From positions 2,666,001-2,730,000 of the forward strand of contig NZ_CP084703.1 in assembly GCF_020519665.1 (NCBI RefSeq): a DNA stretch of 64,000 bases. The letters are read 5' to 3'. Below the pieces are notes generated by a model. It did no database searches. It was not told the origin of the DNA and was given only the letters and a program-made list of their open reading frames with translations. Origin of the DNA: Bacillus shivajii. GTDB taxonomy: Bacteria > Bacillota > Bacilli > Bacillales > Salisediminibacteriaceae. Shown piece after piece: positions 43,507 to 52,293 of this stretch; position 1 is the stretch's first letter, and each line of letters begins with the position of its first letter. The translations under genes were made by a program, and so were the position numbers.

Positions 43507-44427
43507 CTATGCTAACGCTATTTTTTTCTTCTGTTGCATCATTCTAGGGTGCAGTAAGCATTGATAATCGTTTCTGTCAGATAACGGCGATGTACTTAAA
43601 CCAATTAAAATAGAATGACATTGAAATACTTCTCCTTGATCATAAAGCGTTATACTATCGGGGCGGACAGCCCACATAAATTTATTTGTTTCTCCTACCG
43701 TCCTAAACGGAAGCAAAGTAATTTTACTTTGATATTCAGAAGGGACCTCTTCCATTTTCGATAAATCTTGTTCTTTTATTAAGTTTTGGATGGAAAGAGG
43801 GAATTGATCTCCTAATTCCGTCATATCTATGACAACGACTGGTTTCCTTGTAAACGGATCTTCAAGACGATTCCCGCTATCCACAAACCCATTTAAATGT
43901 AATTGGATGTCATTAATTATTATTTTTACATCATATACTTCATCGTATCGAATTTTTTCTGTTTCAATTGCTTCGAACCGTTTTTTCGAATAATAGTACA
44001 TGATCGGTAATCCTATAATGACGAAAGCCCAACTTATTGGACTTCCGAAACCGCTTGTTTGAGTTGCAAACGTCCCTTGGATGAAATCCATATCTGTTTG
44101 CAAGAAAAAGTGTACTCCTAATAGTCCACCTCCTACTGCAAAGTTAACAAAGTAAAACATTAACCATGCTTGAATAAAAAGTCTAAAACGGTGAAATCCA
44201 AAAGTAATTACAATGATAAAGACAGAGTAAATTCCTTTAATTAATGGATTAACAGCAATATCCTGAAGCGGTGTAAATAATAAGAAAATATAAAAAGAAG
44301 CAAACAGCGCGCCAACAATTAAACGGAATTTACGTAAGTCACGTTTTAAAACGATAGCAGTCAAAGTTAATAACATAAAATCTACAAGAAAGTTTAATAG
44401 CCAAACAACATCTAAATAAATTTGCAC
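43507..44427 (-). CDS. spoIIGA: Pro-sigma-E processing aspartic protease SpoIIGA
   Basis: 306 residues from GTG (MQIYLDVVWLLNFLVDFML) behind GGTGG; an in-frame GTG three codons earlier sits in that site. Five transmembrane helices (about 1-165), then a cytoplasmic aspartic protease domain with the catalytic DSG in GFVDSGNRLEDP. It cleaves pro-sigma-E in response to SpoIIR. Cotranscribed with sigE. Confidence 0.95.
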   Translation of the reverse strand: MQIYLDVVWLLNFLVDFMLLTLTAIVLKRDLRKFRLIVGALFASFYIFLLFTPLQDIAVNPLIKGIYSVFIIVITFGFHRFRLFIQAWLMFYFVNFAVGGGLLGVHFFLQTDMDFIQGTFATQTSGFGSPISWAFVIIGLPIMYYYSKKRFEAIETEKIRYDEVYDVKIIINDIQLHLNGFVDSGNRLEDPFTRKPVVVIDMTELGDQFPLSIQNLIKEQDLSKMEEVPSEYQSKITLLPFRTVGETNKFMWAVRPDSITLYDQGEVFQCHSILIGLSTSPLSDRNDYQCLLHPRMMQQKKKIALA

Positions 44428-44459
44428 TGCTTCCACCGTCCGATTTGGAATTTGAACAT

Positions 44460-44492
44460 AGTATAGCGTACATAAACGGGTATGTCTGTCAC
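44460..44492 (-). promoter_or_regulatory. Spo0A-type sigma-A promoter of spoIIGA (long spacer)
   Basis: -10 TATACT (44460-44465) and -35-like GTGACA (44487-44492) are 21 bp apart, close to the 22-bp spacer of the B. subtilis spoIIG promoter that needs Spo0A. TGACAGA and TGCCAAA upstream resemble 0A boxes (TGNCGAA) with one mismatch or slightly more. Confidence 0.6.
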
Positions 44493-45408
44493 ATCTTGAA
44501 ATGAAAATAACACTAATTTTGGCACGTTAGCACATATCTTGTCACTCTATTTTTAGTAAAAAAAATAAAAGGTAGATATAAATCTGAAGAAATAAGGCTG
44601 CTCGTGGATTTAAAGAAGAACAAATGGTGTCGAATGTTTTTCGTGGTATCGTATATATTTACGTTCGTTGTGTTGTTTTTATTTTATTCCTCATGGTGCC
44701 AATACACTAGCATGGTTGTCTACCCTGAAAATAAATCTAGTTTGGAAGCATAAGTTGCTTCTTCCTCTACTAGCTTTTGCTACGTAGCTGAATCCGTCGG
44801 CGCAGCTCTCAGTGGTTCGACGAAGCAGTGTTTGTTGCTTCGCTTTCTTCGGGCACGGCCTCAACTTCCCAAAACTCAATACTTTCTTTTTAGGTGATTT
44901 TCGGCTCGTGCAGTTCCTGTTTCTTCCTCTTCTAGCATTGCTTTGTCGTTAGCTGCGTTGAAACAACTCGTAGCTAACTCGTGAAGCCAATGCTGGTCGC
45001 TAGAGTCTCACAACATGCTTCTAAACTTACCTTAATAAATTTATAATAAAACCATTTTCATATTTCATAGTACGAAAAAAATCGCACCATGTCGTTTGAA
45101 TATAAATGGGCTCTCGTGTTCATTTTTTTATAAACAATTTGGCTTATCGTTAAAGAGATTCTTAGTACTCTTCACCTGCGACGAGTAACCGCAGGAGCAC
45201 ACAGCACTACAACCCTGAGACTACTTCGACCTGCGACGAGCAAGCATAGCGGCGCAGGAGCAACGAGCATTCGCTTCTCCGAATATGCTTCGAGCTGCCT
45301 CGACGCACCTTCTTCCTTGAAGTACTTGAAGAGGAAGAGGCACGTAGTCTGCGACGAGTAACCGCAGGAGCAGTTATAACTTTAATCCTTTAGTAAGTTA
45401 AAAATTCT
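44493..45408. other. Repeat-rich gene-free interval between spoIIGA and the ISL3 element
   Basis: It holds two diverged CTTCCTCTWCTAGC blocks (44762 and 44924), a 10-bp hairpin GTTAGCTGCG/CGTAGCTAAC (44948-44978), a GTAGCTAACTCGTGAAG block related to the 42-bp repeat, a family B head (45137-45165) and three CTGCG hairpin cores (45176, 45231, 45349). A TGTCGAA on the plus strand at 44628-44634 resembles a 0A box. No gene is seen. Confidence 0.7.
45137..45376 (+). repeat. Structured repeat, family B, copy 1
   Basis: The head reads TTGGCTTATCGTTAAAGAGA; the tail ends GCAGGAGCAGTTA after a CTGCG...CGCAG hairpin. Head and tail match 62364-62594, while the middle differs between copies. Contains three hairpin cores, one with a longer AGCAAGCATAGCGG loop. 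Confidence 0.65.
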
Positions 45409-46762
45409 GGCTCTCTGTCAATTGTTGTTGTGCAGAAATTCCCAATTCTCTCTACCCATGCGGTTTAAACCGCATGGGATCTAACCATTTGTCTCCACAA
45501 AATCTTCATTCGTAATCTCTCAAAGCTTTTAATTCCATATGACATCCTCTTCGTTACTTTCGTTGTATTATTCACACCTTCAATGTAGCCATTGTTATAA
45601 GGATACATAAACGATTGGAGGATCTCTGTTTGCCATCTCTTAAACATTTTTACTACCCTTTGAAATGAAGGAATGCCGGACTCTTCCACAAAGGTATACC
45701 ATGCTTCTAAACCAACTTTCGCATTCTCTGGTGTACTCTGTTTAAACCATTGGTCTAGCGCATTTTTCACTTCATATGCCTGTCTTAACTGTGGGTGTGC
45801 TTGTAATAGCTTTTCTACCTTCGCTTTGCCTTTCTCATCAAGCTTTTCAGGTGACTTCCATAAGAGTTCTTTACATCGTTTAAGCTTAATACGAGGGTCT
45901 TTTTGTAACTCATTCTGTAGTTCACGTCGCACTTCATCAAATGCCCAGTACCCGTGACGCATGAAATGAAACCGATCAGCTATGATTAGTGGACTCCCTA
46001 ATTGTCTACGTACTGCTTCTTTAAATGCTTTGGATAAGTCTATAACAACGATCTCTACCTTACCGGTGTCGCATTCTTTAAAGTAATTTTCAATCGTTTT
46101 CACTTTTCGATCCGGTAATATATCAATGATATGTCGATTTTCTACATCAACGATCACAGTTTGGTACTTTTCTTTACCTGCATCTCCCTTAAACTCATCA
46201 ATCGCAATCGCTCTTGGAAGGACTTTGTTTACAGTTATCTTCCGTTTGTCAAATAGGCGGAGGTAACGATTCGTACTCATTCCTGAGATTCTAGCTGCGT
46301 GTGTAAAACTCATTTCAGAACATAAGGATAACGCTTCTTGAGCAAGCATTGATGTATGTCGTTGGTATTTATCTAGAAAAGATAACTTCTCAAAAAATGC
46401 ATGGCCACAGTTCATACAACGATATCTGCGTTTCCTTAATTGTAAGTAAACCTTTTTCTCTGCTATCTGAGCTCCTTGAATCGATTGCATTCTATATCCA
46501 TGGATTCGCTTTGTCTTCTCTTTACATTTTGGGCACTTTTGTTTTCGGACTTCGCTATGAAGTTCAAACCAAAAGCACTGTTCTTCTTCTCCTGAATCAA
46601 ATACGAATACATGCTTGTCTTTAATCCCTAATAACTTTGTGATAAAATCTAGTTGCACCTTAATTCTCTCCTTGTTTCTTTTTGTGTGGTAACTCAAGGT
46701 TAACAAAAAGAGAGAATTGGGTGCTATTTTTTTGTCTTTTTTTAGATCAAAGAGAAACATTG
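45409..46762. mobile_element. ISL3-family insertion sequence (ends approximate)
   Basis: A complete transposase flanked by inverted subterminal CCCAATTCTCTCT (45441-45453 and 46709-46721). Probable ends are GGCTCTCTG on the left and its imperfect complement around 46750-46762. No target duplication could be identified, so the ends are tentative or the element is old. Confidence 0.7.
45465..46658 (-). CDS. ISL3-family transposase
   Basis: 397 residues from a GTG 7 bases after AAGGAGAG; the frame is open 63 codons upstream but that part covers the IS end. An N-terminal zinc finger (CPKCKEKTKRIHGY and CMNCGH), HTH, then DDE core with AIDEFKG, VIDLSKAF, DRFHFMRH and the Glu in NGYIEGVNNTTKV. Intact and likely functional. 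Confidence 0.92.
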   Translation of the reverse strand: MQLDFITKLLGIKDKHVFVFDSGEEEQCFWFELHSEVRKQKCPKCKEKTKRIHGYRMQSIQGAQIAEKKVYLQLRKRRYRCMNCGHAFFEKLSFLDKYQRHTSMLAQEALSLCSEMSFTHAARISGMSTNRYLRLFDKRKITVNKVLPRAIAIDEFKGDAGKEKYQTVIVDVENRHIIDILPDRKVKTIENYFKECDTGKVEIVVIDLSKAFKEAVRRQLGSPLIIADRFHFMRHGYWAFDEVRRELQNELQKDPRIKLKRCKELLWKSPEKLDEKGKAKVEKLLQAHPQLRQAYEVKNALDQWFKQSTPENAKVGLEAWYTFVEESGIPSFQRVVKMFKRWQTEILQSFMYPYNNGYIEGVNNTTKVTKRMSYGIKSFERLRMKILWRQMVRSHAV

Positions 46763-46812
46763 ATCCGATAAGGGTGACCACAACATTCAGTATAGAACCA
46801 AAATTCTTAAAG

Positions 46813-46850
46813 TATAAAAAAAAGAATGCCTGATTTGACTCAGACATTCT
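46813..46850 (-). terminator. Rho-independent terminator after ftsZ
   Basis: 10-bp stem GAATGTCTGA/TCAGGCATTC (one G-U) with loop GTCAAA and TTTTTTTT on the minus strand, 18 bases past the ftsZ stop. Confidence 0.9.
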
Positions 46851-46867
46851 CTATGATTCTTATGTGA

Positions 46868-48010
46868 TTACGTACGACGTTTACGGTTTCTAAGGAACGT
46901 CGGAATATCTAAAGTATCTAATTCATCTTCTGAATTAGAAGGTTGTTTTTTCGGAGTTGATGCTGGCTGCTCTTGTGGAGTTTCTGTTCTGTTTACTGGC
47001 TTTGAGCGTTGAACAGAAGCTTGTGGTTGAGCAGATTGTCCTTTATCAACTGGTGGTGCATCATCAAAACCTGTAGCAATGACAGTAACGACAATCTCAT
47101 CTTTTAGATTCTCGTTAATTACGGAACCGAAGATCATATTTACTTCACTGTCTGAGGCTGTTGATACAATTTCAGCAGCTTCATGAACTTCAAAAAGACT
47201 TAAGTTCGTACCGCCGGTAATATTCATTAGAACACCTTGAGCTCCATCAATAGAAGTTTCAAGTAGTGGTGATGAAATGGCTTTTTTCGCCGCTTCTGCA
47301 GCTCTATTCTCACCAGTTGCAACTCCAATCCCCATTAAAGCTGAACCTTTTTCACTCATGATTGTTTTCACATCAGCAAAGTCTAAGTTAATAAGTCCTG
47401 GAACTGCGATAAGGTCCGAGATACCTTGAACACCTTGACGTAATACATTATCTGCTTCTCTAAATGCTTCAAGCATCGGTGTATTTTTATCAACAATTTC
47501 AAGTAAACGGTCATTCGGAATTACGATTAACGTATCTACTTTTTCTTTCAATGAATCAATACCGCCACCGGCTTGCATCATACGTTTACGGCCTTCAAAG
47601 GTAAATGGACGTGTAACAACACCTACTGTTAACGCGCCAGCTTCTTTGGCAATTTCAGCGATAACTGGAGCAGCACCAGTTCCAGTTCCACCACCCATTC
47701 CAGCAGTAATAAAGACCATATCCGCACCACTTAGCGCTTCTTCTAGGTATTCACGACTTTCTTCTGCTGCCTTTTTACCAACTTCAGGATTTGCACCTGC
47801 TCCTAATCCTCTTGTCAGCTTCCCACCTAGTTGTAATTTCGTTTCTGCTTTTGATAAATGAAGAGCTTGTGCATCTGTGTTAACTGCAATGAACTCTACA
47901 CCTTGTAATCCATTTTCAATCATGCGGTTTACGGCGTTACTTCCGCCGCCACCTACACCTATTACTTTTATCGTTGCTAATTGATCCATGTCCATTTCAA
48001 ATTCTAACAT
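46868..48010 (-). CDS. ftsZ: Cell division GTPase FtsZ
   Basis: 380 residues. GTP-binding [14 protein letters not shown] and tubulin signature [12 protein letters not shown]7 loop [10 protein letters not shown], a Gln/Pro-rich linker (about 318-360), and the conserved C-terminal peptide [14 protein letters not shown] that binds FtsA, SepF and EzrA. It forms the Z ring. Last gene of the dcw cluster here, followed by a terminator and an IS. Confidence 0.98.
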   Translation of the reverse strand: MLEFEMDMDQLATIKVIGVGGGGSNAVNRMIENGLQGVEFIAVNTDAQALHLSKAETKLQLGGKLTRGLGAGANPEVGKKAAEESREYLEEALSGADMVFITAGMGGGTGTGAAPVIAEIAKEAGALTVGVVTRPFTFEGRKRMMQAGGGIDSLKEKVDTLIVIPNDRLLEIVDKNTPMLEAFREADNVLRQGVQGISDLIAVPGLINLDFADVKTIMSEKGSALMGIGVATGENRAAEAAKKAISSPLLETSIDGAQGVLMNITGGTNLSLFEVHEAAEIVSTASDSEVNMIFGSVINENLKDEIVVTVIATGFDDAPPVDKGQSAQPQASVQRSKPVNRTETPQEQPASTPKKQPSNSEDELDTLDIPTFLRNRKRRT

Positions 48011-48055
48011 TTCCGATCCCCCAATCCATCTTGGTACACATTTTCAAATTCATTC

Positions 48056-49360
48056 TCATTCAAAGAAAACCTTGAACCAGTTTGAGACCTTTTTCTTTAC
48101 GCCTGGCCCTTCTGGCTGTGCATTTTGTTTTACTTTACGTTCTTTCCGTTCGTGTCTTTCATTTCTTTCATTGGATTCTAAACTGCTGCCCTCTTGGCCT
48201 GATAATGCAGCAGGAAGTTCTTTTCCTTGAATTCGTAAGTTACGATGCGCAAAAGTAATGATACCAACCGCATTTGTGTAATGTGGTTCCCTTACACCTA
48301 TGTAATCTGGTATAGCAATACGTACATTCTTTTGCAACACATCTCTAGTTAGTTCAAGAATACCAGGTAATTTAACTGTTCCACCAGTTAACACATAGCC
48401 TCCAGCTAAATCTCGATAACCTAGTCGTTGAATTTCTTTTTGTACGTATTGTAAAATTTCTTCAATTCTCGGTTCAATGATGTTGGCTATCTGCCATTGC
48501 GAGAATTCTTGCTTTTGATCACTACCAATCTCCGAAACTTCGAAAGTTTCATCATCGGAGGCATGATCGACAAAAGCATGTCCAAATTCTTTCTTCACAG
48601 ATTCAGCTTCTTCTGTAGATGTTCGTAACCCAACTGAAATGTCATTTGTAATATGGTCTCCACCTAGAGGAAGCTGAGAAGTCGCTTGTAGAACCCCATT
48701 TTCAAAAATAGAAACGGTTGTAGATCCCCCACCTAAGTCGATGAGAGCAACACCTAAACTCTTTTCATCTTTAGATAGTGCAATAGAACCAGCAGCAAGA
48801 GGCTGTAATACAATGTCTGCAACACTTAAGCCGGCTTTTTCTACACAACGAAGGATATTATGTAACATCGTTTTTGATCCAGTAATGATCGTCCCTTCCA
48901 TCTCTAAACGAACACCTATCATCCCACGCGGATCATTAATTTCATCTAGTCCATCGACAATAAATTGTTTCGGAATGACATCAATAATTTCTCTTTCTGG
49001 TGGAATTGAGATGACTTGAGCTGCATCAAGTACTCTGGTGACATCTTCATTCCCAATCTCTCTGTCTTCACTCGATACGGCAACAACACCATGGCATGGT
49101 TGAAGTTGAACATGATTACCTGTAATTCCGACGATTACATGGTTAATCGAAAGCCCAATCATTCTTTCTGCTTTCTCAACGGCTCCTTGAATCGACTGAA
49201 CAGTTTCATCTATATCAACAATCGAACCTTTTTTTATACCTTTAGAATCTGTTTCTCCAACACCAATGATATTCAACGTTCCGTTCGACATTTCTCCAAT
49301 AATGACGCGGACGCTTGATGTGCCTATATCTAATGTTACGTATGTTTCTTGGTTGTTCAT
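48056..49360 (-). CDS. ftsA: Cell division protein FtsA
   Basis: 434 residues. Actin-like ATPase with LDIGTSSVRVIIG, VALIDLGGGSTTVSIF and YVLTGGTVKLPG. A basic variable stretch (ERNERHERKERK) precedes a C-terminal amphipathic membrane helix (VSNWFKVFF). It anchors FtsZ to the membrane. Forty-five bp upstream of ftsZ. Confidence 0.97.
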   Translation of the reverse strand: MNNQETYVTLDIGTSSVRVIIGEMSNGTLNIIGVGETDSKGIKKGSIVDIDETVQSIQGAVEKAERMIGLSINHVIVGITGNHVQLQPCHGVVAVSSEDREIGNEDVTRVLDAAQVISIPPEREIIDVIPKQFIVDGLDEINDPRGMIGVRLEMEGTIITGSKTMLHNILRCVEKAGLSVADIVLQPLAAGSIALSKDEKSLGVALIDLGGGSTTVSIFENGVLQATSQLPLGGDHITNDISVGLRTSTEEAESVKKEFGHAFVDHASDDETFEVSEIGSDQKQEFSQWQIANIIEPRIEEILQYVQKEIQRLGYRDLAGGYVLTGGTVKLPGILELTRDVLQKNVRIAIPDYIGVREPHYTNAVGIITFAHRNLRIQGKELPAALSGQEGSSLESNERNERHERKERKVKQNAQPEGPGVKKKVSNWFKVFFE

Positions 49361-49571
49361 TGGCTGGCACCTCCTTTAAAGCATACATACTTTTTTCAAT
49401 GGTCAATTTCTTTTAATAGGTAAACTTGTATAGATATGAAACTTATTCAACAACGAAGCCCCATTCCCCTTTTTTCATAGATATTTTTTTAAAATTAATA
49501 TAAAAATTATCTCGATTTTTTAAAAGTGGGACCCGTTGATAAAAAAGCAGCATAAAATGATCTTGCTTATT

Positions 49572-49937
49572 TTAGGTTTCATGCACTTTCTCACCTTTCG
49601 TTTTCATCCATCTATTCAATAAAATTCGTCGGATGACAGCGATGTTATGAAAGAGGCGAACACCAAATGCAAATACAGCTGCTAAATACAAGTCTACACC
49701 AAGATGAACACCTAGAAAAGCCAAACCCGCTGCTAAAATAATATTTGTAAAAAATCCGGTTAGAAAAACCTTTTCATTAAAGACTTTTTCCATATGAGCT
49801 CGAATGCCTCCAAATAATGTATCTAGGGCTGCAAGCACTGCGATAGATAGGTAGCTGCTATACTCATCTGGGATACGAAACTCAGAGAAAAGTCCTAAGA
49901 GGATTCCGATGAAAAGACCTATAATAGGAAGCCACAT
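49572..49937 (-). CDS. sbp: Small basic membrane protein Sbp (DUF1290)
   Basis: 121 residues with three to four hydrophobic segments, starting MWLPIIGLFIGILLGLFSEFRIP and containing AALDTLFGGIRAHME, the DUF1290 core. It sits in the dcw cluster between two DUF881 genes and ftsA in many Firmicutes. Function is not established; a structural role at the septum is inference from position. Confidence 0.9.
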   Translation of the reverse strand: MWLPIIGLFIGILLGLFSEFRIPDEYSSYLSIAVLAALDTLFGGIRAHMEKVFNEKVFLTGFFTNIILAAGLAFLGVHLGVDLYLAAVFAFGVRLFHNIAVIRRILLNRWMKTKGEKVHET

Positions 49938-49938
49938 A

Positions 49939-50637
49939 TTAGGAATCCTCCTTTATCGGAGACATATAACGAACGCGATATGACCTCTCATAAGCAGGTA
50001 ATGTCACATGATTTATTGGTTGAGATTCAATCCGGAAATTTTCATAGGAAAAAAATTCTATCGATTGAGATGACATTATTGCATGGTGGAGTCTCTCTGG
50101 GTCATCAGAAATGACTCGCACTTTTAATGGAAATTGCGTCATTCGACTACTATTAACAAGAGTAACCCCATTTGCTTCACGAATCGCTGAGTTTGAAACA
50201 ATCCGTTGATGGCCAATTGCAATTTCTTTTGCGCCATTTATATTTAATTCATTAACTAACATTCGTAATAAATGTGGTGGGACTGACCGTATACCGCCCC
50301 CAGAATAACTTTCATCAAACTGTGGACTAATGTCGATAATTACGCCAGGACCACTCGCTTCAGTTAACCCAGCAACTTCTTCCAACTCATTAATCACCTC
50401 TAATATGACTCCTTCCACATCTTCAGATTGCTCTAACTCATTTAGAAGTTCAATGTGTTTTTCAATTTCTTCATTTAATTCTTTTTGTCTTTCTTTTTCA
50501 ATAGTTAATGCTTGTCTTAATTCATGTATACTACGTGTATCTCTAACTTCTGTATCTTTTGTTGTTTGAAATTGTATAGCGATCATAAAGCCAATTATTA
50601 AGGTGACAAAAGTAAAGATGATCATACGATCCTTCAT
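49939..50637 (-). CDS. ylxX: DUF881 family protein YlxX
   Basis: 232 residues. ATG at 50637 is 9 bases after GAGAGG; an ATG three codons earlier abuts it. One N-terminal transmembrane helix, a coiled coil (about 38-75) and an extracytoplasmic DUF881 domain with GPGVIIDI, LRMLVNELNINGAKEIAIGHQRI. Function unknown. It overlaps or abuts ylxW and sbp, forming a conserved trio. Confidence 0.88.
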   Translation of the reverse strand: MKDRMIIFTFVTLIIGFMIAIQFQTTKDTEVRDTRSIHELRQALTIEKERQKELNEEIEKHIELLNELEQSEDVEGVILEVINELEEVAGLTEASGPGVIIDISPQFDESYSGGGIRSVPPHLLRMLVNELNINGAKEIAIGHQRIVSNSAIREANGVTLVNSSRMTQFPLKVRVISDDPERLHHAIMSSQSIEFFSYENFRIESQPINHVTLPAYERSYRVRYMSPIKEDS

Positions 50638-50642
50638 TGGCT

Positions 50643-51344
50643 TCATCCTCTCTCAGCGTAGTACGGATCTAGAGTGATTTCATTCTTTTTTTCAATCCTA
50701 ACTTCAATGTTATCACTGACTAAACGGTCAGTAACTCCACCTGTCATATTTAAAGCTTGTGTTAATGTTTCGCTGTCTCCAATAGCTGTAATTTCAAATG
50801 GAGCGAAAGATGTATGACCATCAACTTCTATGACAGGTCCTATACACTGAATATACGTTTGATGATTGATACGATGTCCATTTATAGCAATTGCTTCAGC
50901 TCCAGATACGAGCATTTCATCAATAACCATTTGTACATGCTGTTCATGAACGATGAAGTTATTTGGGTTCTCCTCTTCATGAATATACTCAGCATCATCT
51001 AACATTACCGAAACCCCTTCACCTTTCACTCCTACAGTTCCAGTTACCATACGCAAACGGTCTAAGTCCTCTACTAAATTAAAATACGTTCGTTCTCGGT
51101 GTGCCATCTCATCTTCAATCTCAGTTATTTGTTGTTGTAAAAACCGTAATTCTTCTGTTAAATTACGATTAATTTGCTGTTCCATTAAGACTTGATTTCG
51201 AAGTTCATCTTCTGCTTGCCATTGATTGTTAGGTATCGCTACTGGTCCCGTTTGATCATTTGTTAACTGATAACTAAGGGCAAAAATAAAGCCAGTCACT
51301 AAAAGAACAAGGGAAAATATGACGTGACTACCCTTCACTTTCAA
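50643..51344 (-). CDS. ylxW: DUF881 family protein YlxW
   Basis: 233 residues from a TTG 9 bases after GAGGAGG; the ATG at 51353 directly abuts the site. The N-terminal helix VIFSLVLLVTGFIFALSYQL is followed by a coiled coil (about 40-85) and a DUF881 domain with VKGEGVSVML and QMVIDEMLVSGAEAIAINGHRI. It is a paralogue of the next gene. Start lies inside the divIB end. Confidence 0.87.
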   Translation of the reverse strand: MKVKGSHVIFSLVLLVTGFIFALSYQLTNDQTGPVAIPNNQWQAEDELRNQVLMEQQINRNLTEELRFLQQQITEIEDEMAHRERTYFNLVEDLDRLRMVTGTVGVKGEGVSVMLDDAEYIHEEENPNNFIVHEQHVQMVIDEMLVSGAEAIAINGHRINHQTYIQCIGPVIEVDGHTSFAPFEITAIGDSETLTQALNMTGGVTDRLVSDNIEVRIEKKNEITLDPYYAERG

Positions 51345-52110
51345 TCTCTTCATCCTCCTCTGGATTAAACCGCTCAAAATAAGGGTTCATTCTCATATGA
51401 ACAATCCCTTCTTCATCAGGATCCAACTGTTCGACAACCGATGGATATGGGGCAACACGTTCTGCGAAATCTCGAACCGTAGAGCTTACAACAAATCCAT
51501 CATTCATGTAAATCATAATTCTTGAACCATCATTCTCAGTTGGAGTCATATATATTTCTGACATATGGTAGCGTAGGTGATTTTTCACTTTATTCAGTTC
51601 ATCTGCCATTGTCACGATTAAATCTTCATCTTCAAAGCCTTTTAAAATAGGTGCATCATAAGGAGTAGACGAACGAATAAATTCTTTTGGTATACGTTCT
51701 CCTGTTTCAATTAGAGGAAGATAGTTTTCATCGCCGTATATGTAAGCAACCACATTGTATTCCTCTATATGAACCGTTACGGAATTTGGAAATTGACGTT
51801 GGACAGAAGATCCAGAAATTAGCGGGTTGCTTTCAATTCGATTCTTAACAGCATCACTATCAATTCTCCACATATTCACGTTATTTAAAAGCTCTGACGC
51901 CTCAATCACCCAGTCTTCCTCTGAATATACCGTTCCCTTCACCTCTACGTGTTGGACATTTGAAATGGATGTTTGAAAGTAGATGACAACAGTCATTAGT
52001 AAAAAGAAAGTTGACACATACAAAATAAGTCTTCTATTTGCTCGTTGCTTCCGCCGTTCTTTTAACGTTGGTATACGCTCTTCAATTTCAACTACTTTTT
52101 TATCGTTCAT
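51328..52110 (-). CDS. divIB: Cell division protein DivIB (FtsQ)
   Basis: 260 residues starting MNDKKVVEIEERIPTLKERR, 8 bases after GGAGG. Single transmembrane helix (about 30-48), POTRA domain beginning VQHVEVKGTVYSEEDWVIEA, beta domain, and an acidic C-terminal tail. Part of the DivIB-DivIC-FtsL complex. It lies after murB as in Bacillus. Confidence 0.95.
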   Translation of the reverse strand: MNDKKVVEIEERIPTLKERRKQRANRRLILYVSTFFLLMTVVIYFQTSISNVQHVEVKGTVYSEEDWVIEASELLNNVNMWRIDSDAVKNRIESNPLISGSSVQRQFPNSVTVHIEEYNVVAYIYGDENYLPLIETGERIPKEFIRSSTPYDAPILKGFEDEDLIVTMADELNKVKNHLRYHMSEIYMTPTENDGSRIMIYMNDGFVVSSTVRDFAERVAPYPSVVEQLDPDEEGIVHMRMNPYFERFNPEEDEEIESEG

Positions 52111-52248
52111 TGACTTATCCTCCATTGTACAGGAAAGGGATCATAGAAATTTCATCAAATAGAAAGATATTTATAAGTACAAGTTTATGGCGTGTAAAAT
52201 CAAAGGTAATTATACTTCGTAAGTTTCATTGATGTATAGAAATTCGAA

Positions 52249-52270
52249 AAGGCAGGATCATTCCTGCCTT
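52249..52270 (-). terminator. Terminator after murB
   Basis: 9-bp perfect stem AAGGCAGGA/TCCTGCCTT with loop ATGA and a short T-stretch, between murB and divIB. It would separate divIB-ylxW-ylxX-sbp from the upstream dcw transcript. Confidence 0.75.
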
Positions 52271-52293
52271 AGACAGTTACCTTCTCTATGATT

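Noticed and set aside
46659-46847. Extended N terminus of the ISL3 transposase
   Set aside because: The extra 63 residues lie in the IS end and lack the family pattern; a GTG with AAGGAGAG fits the start better.
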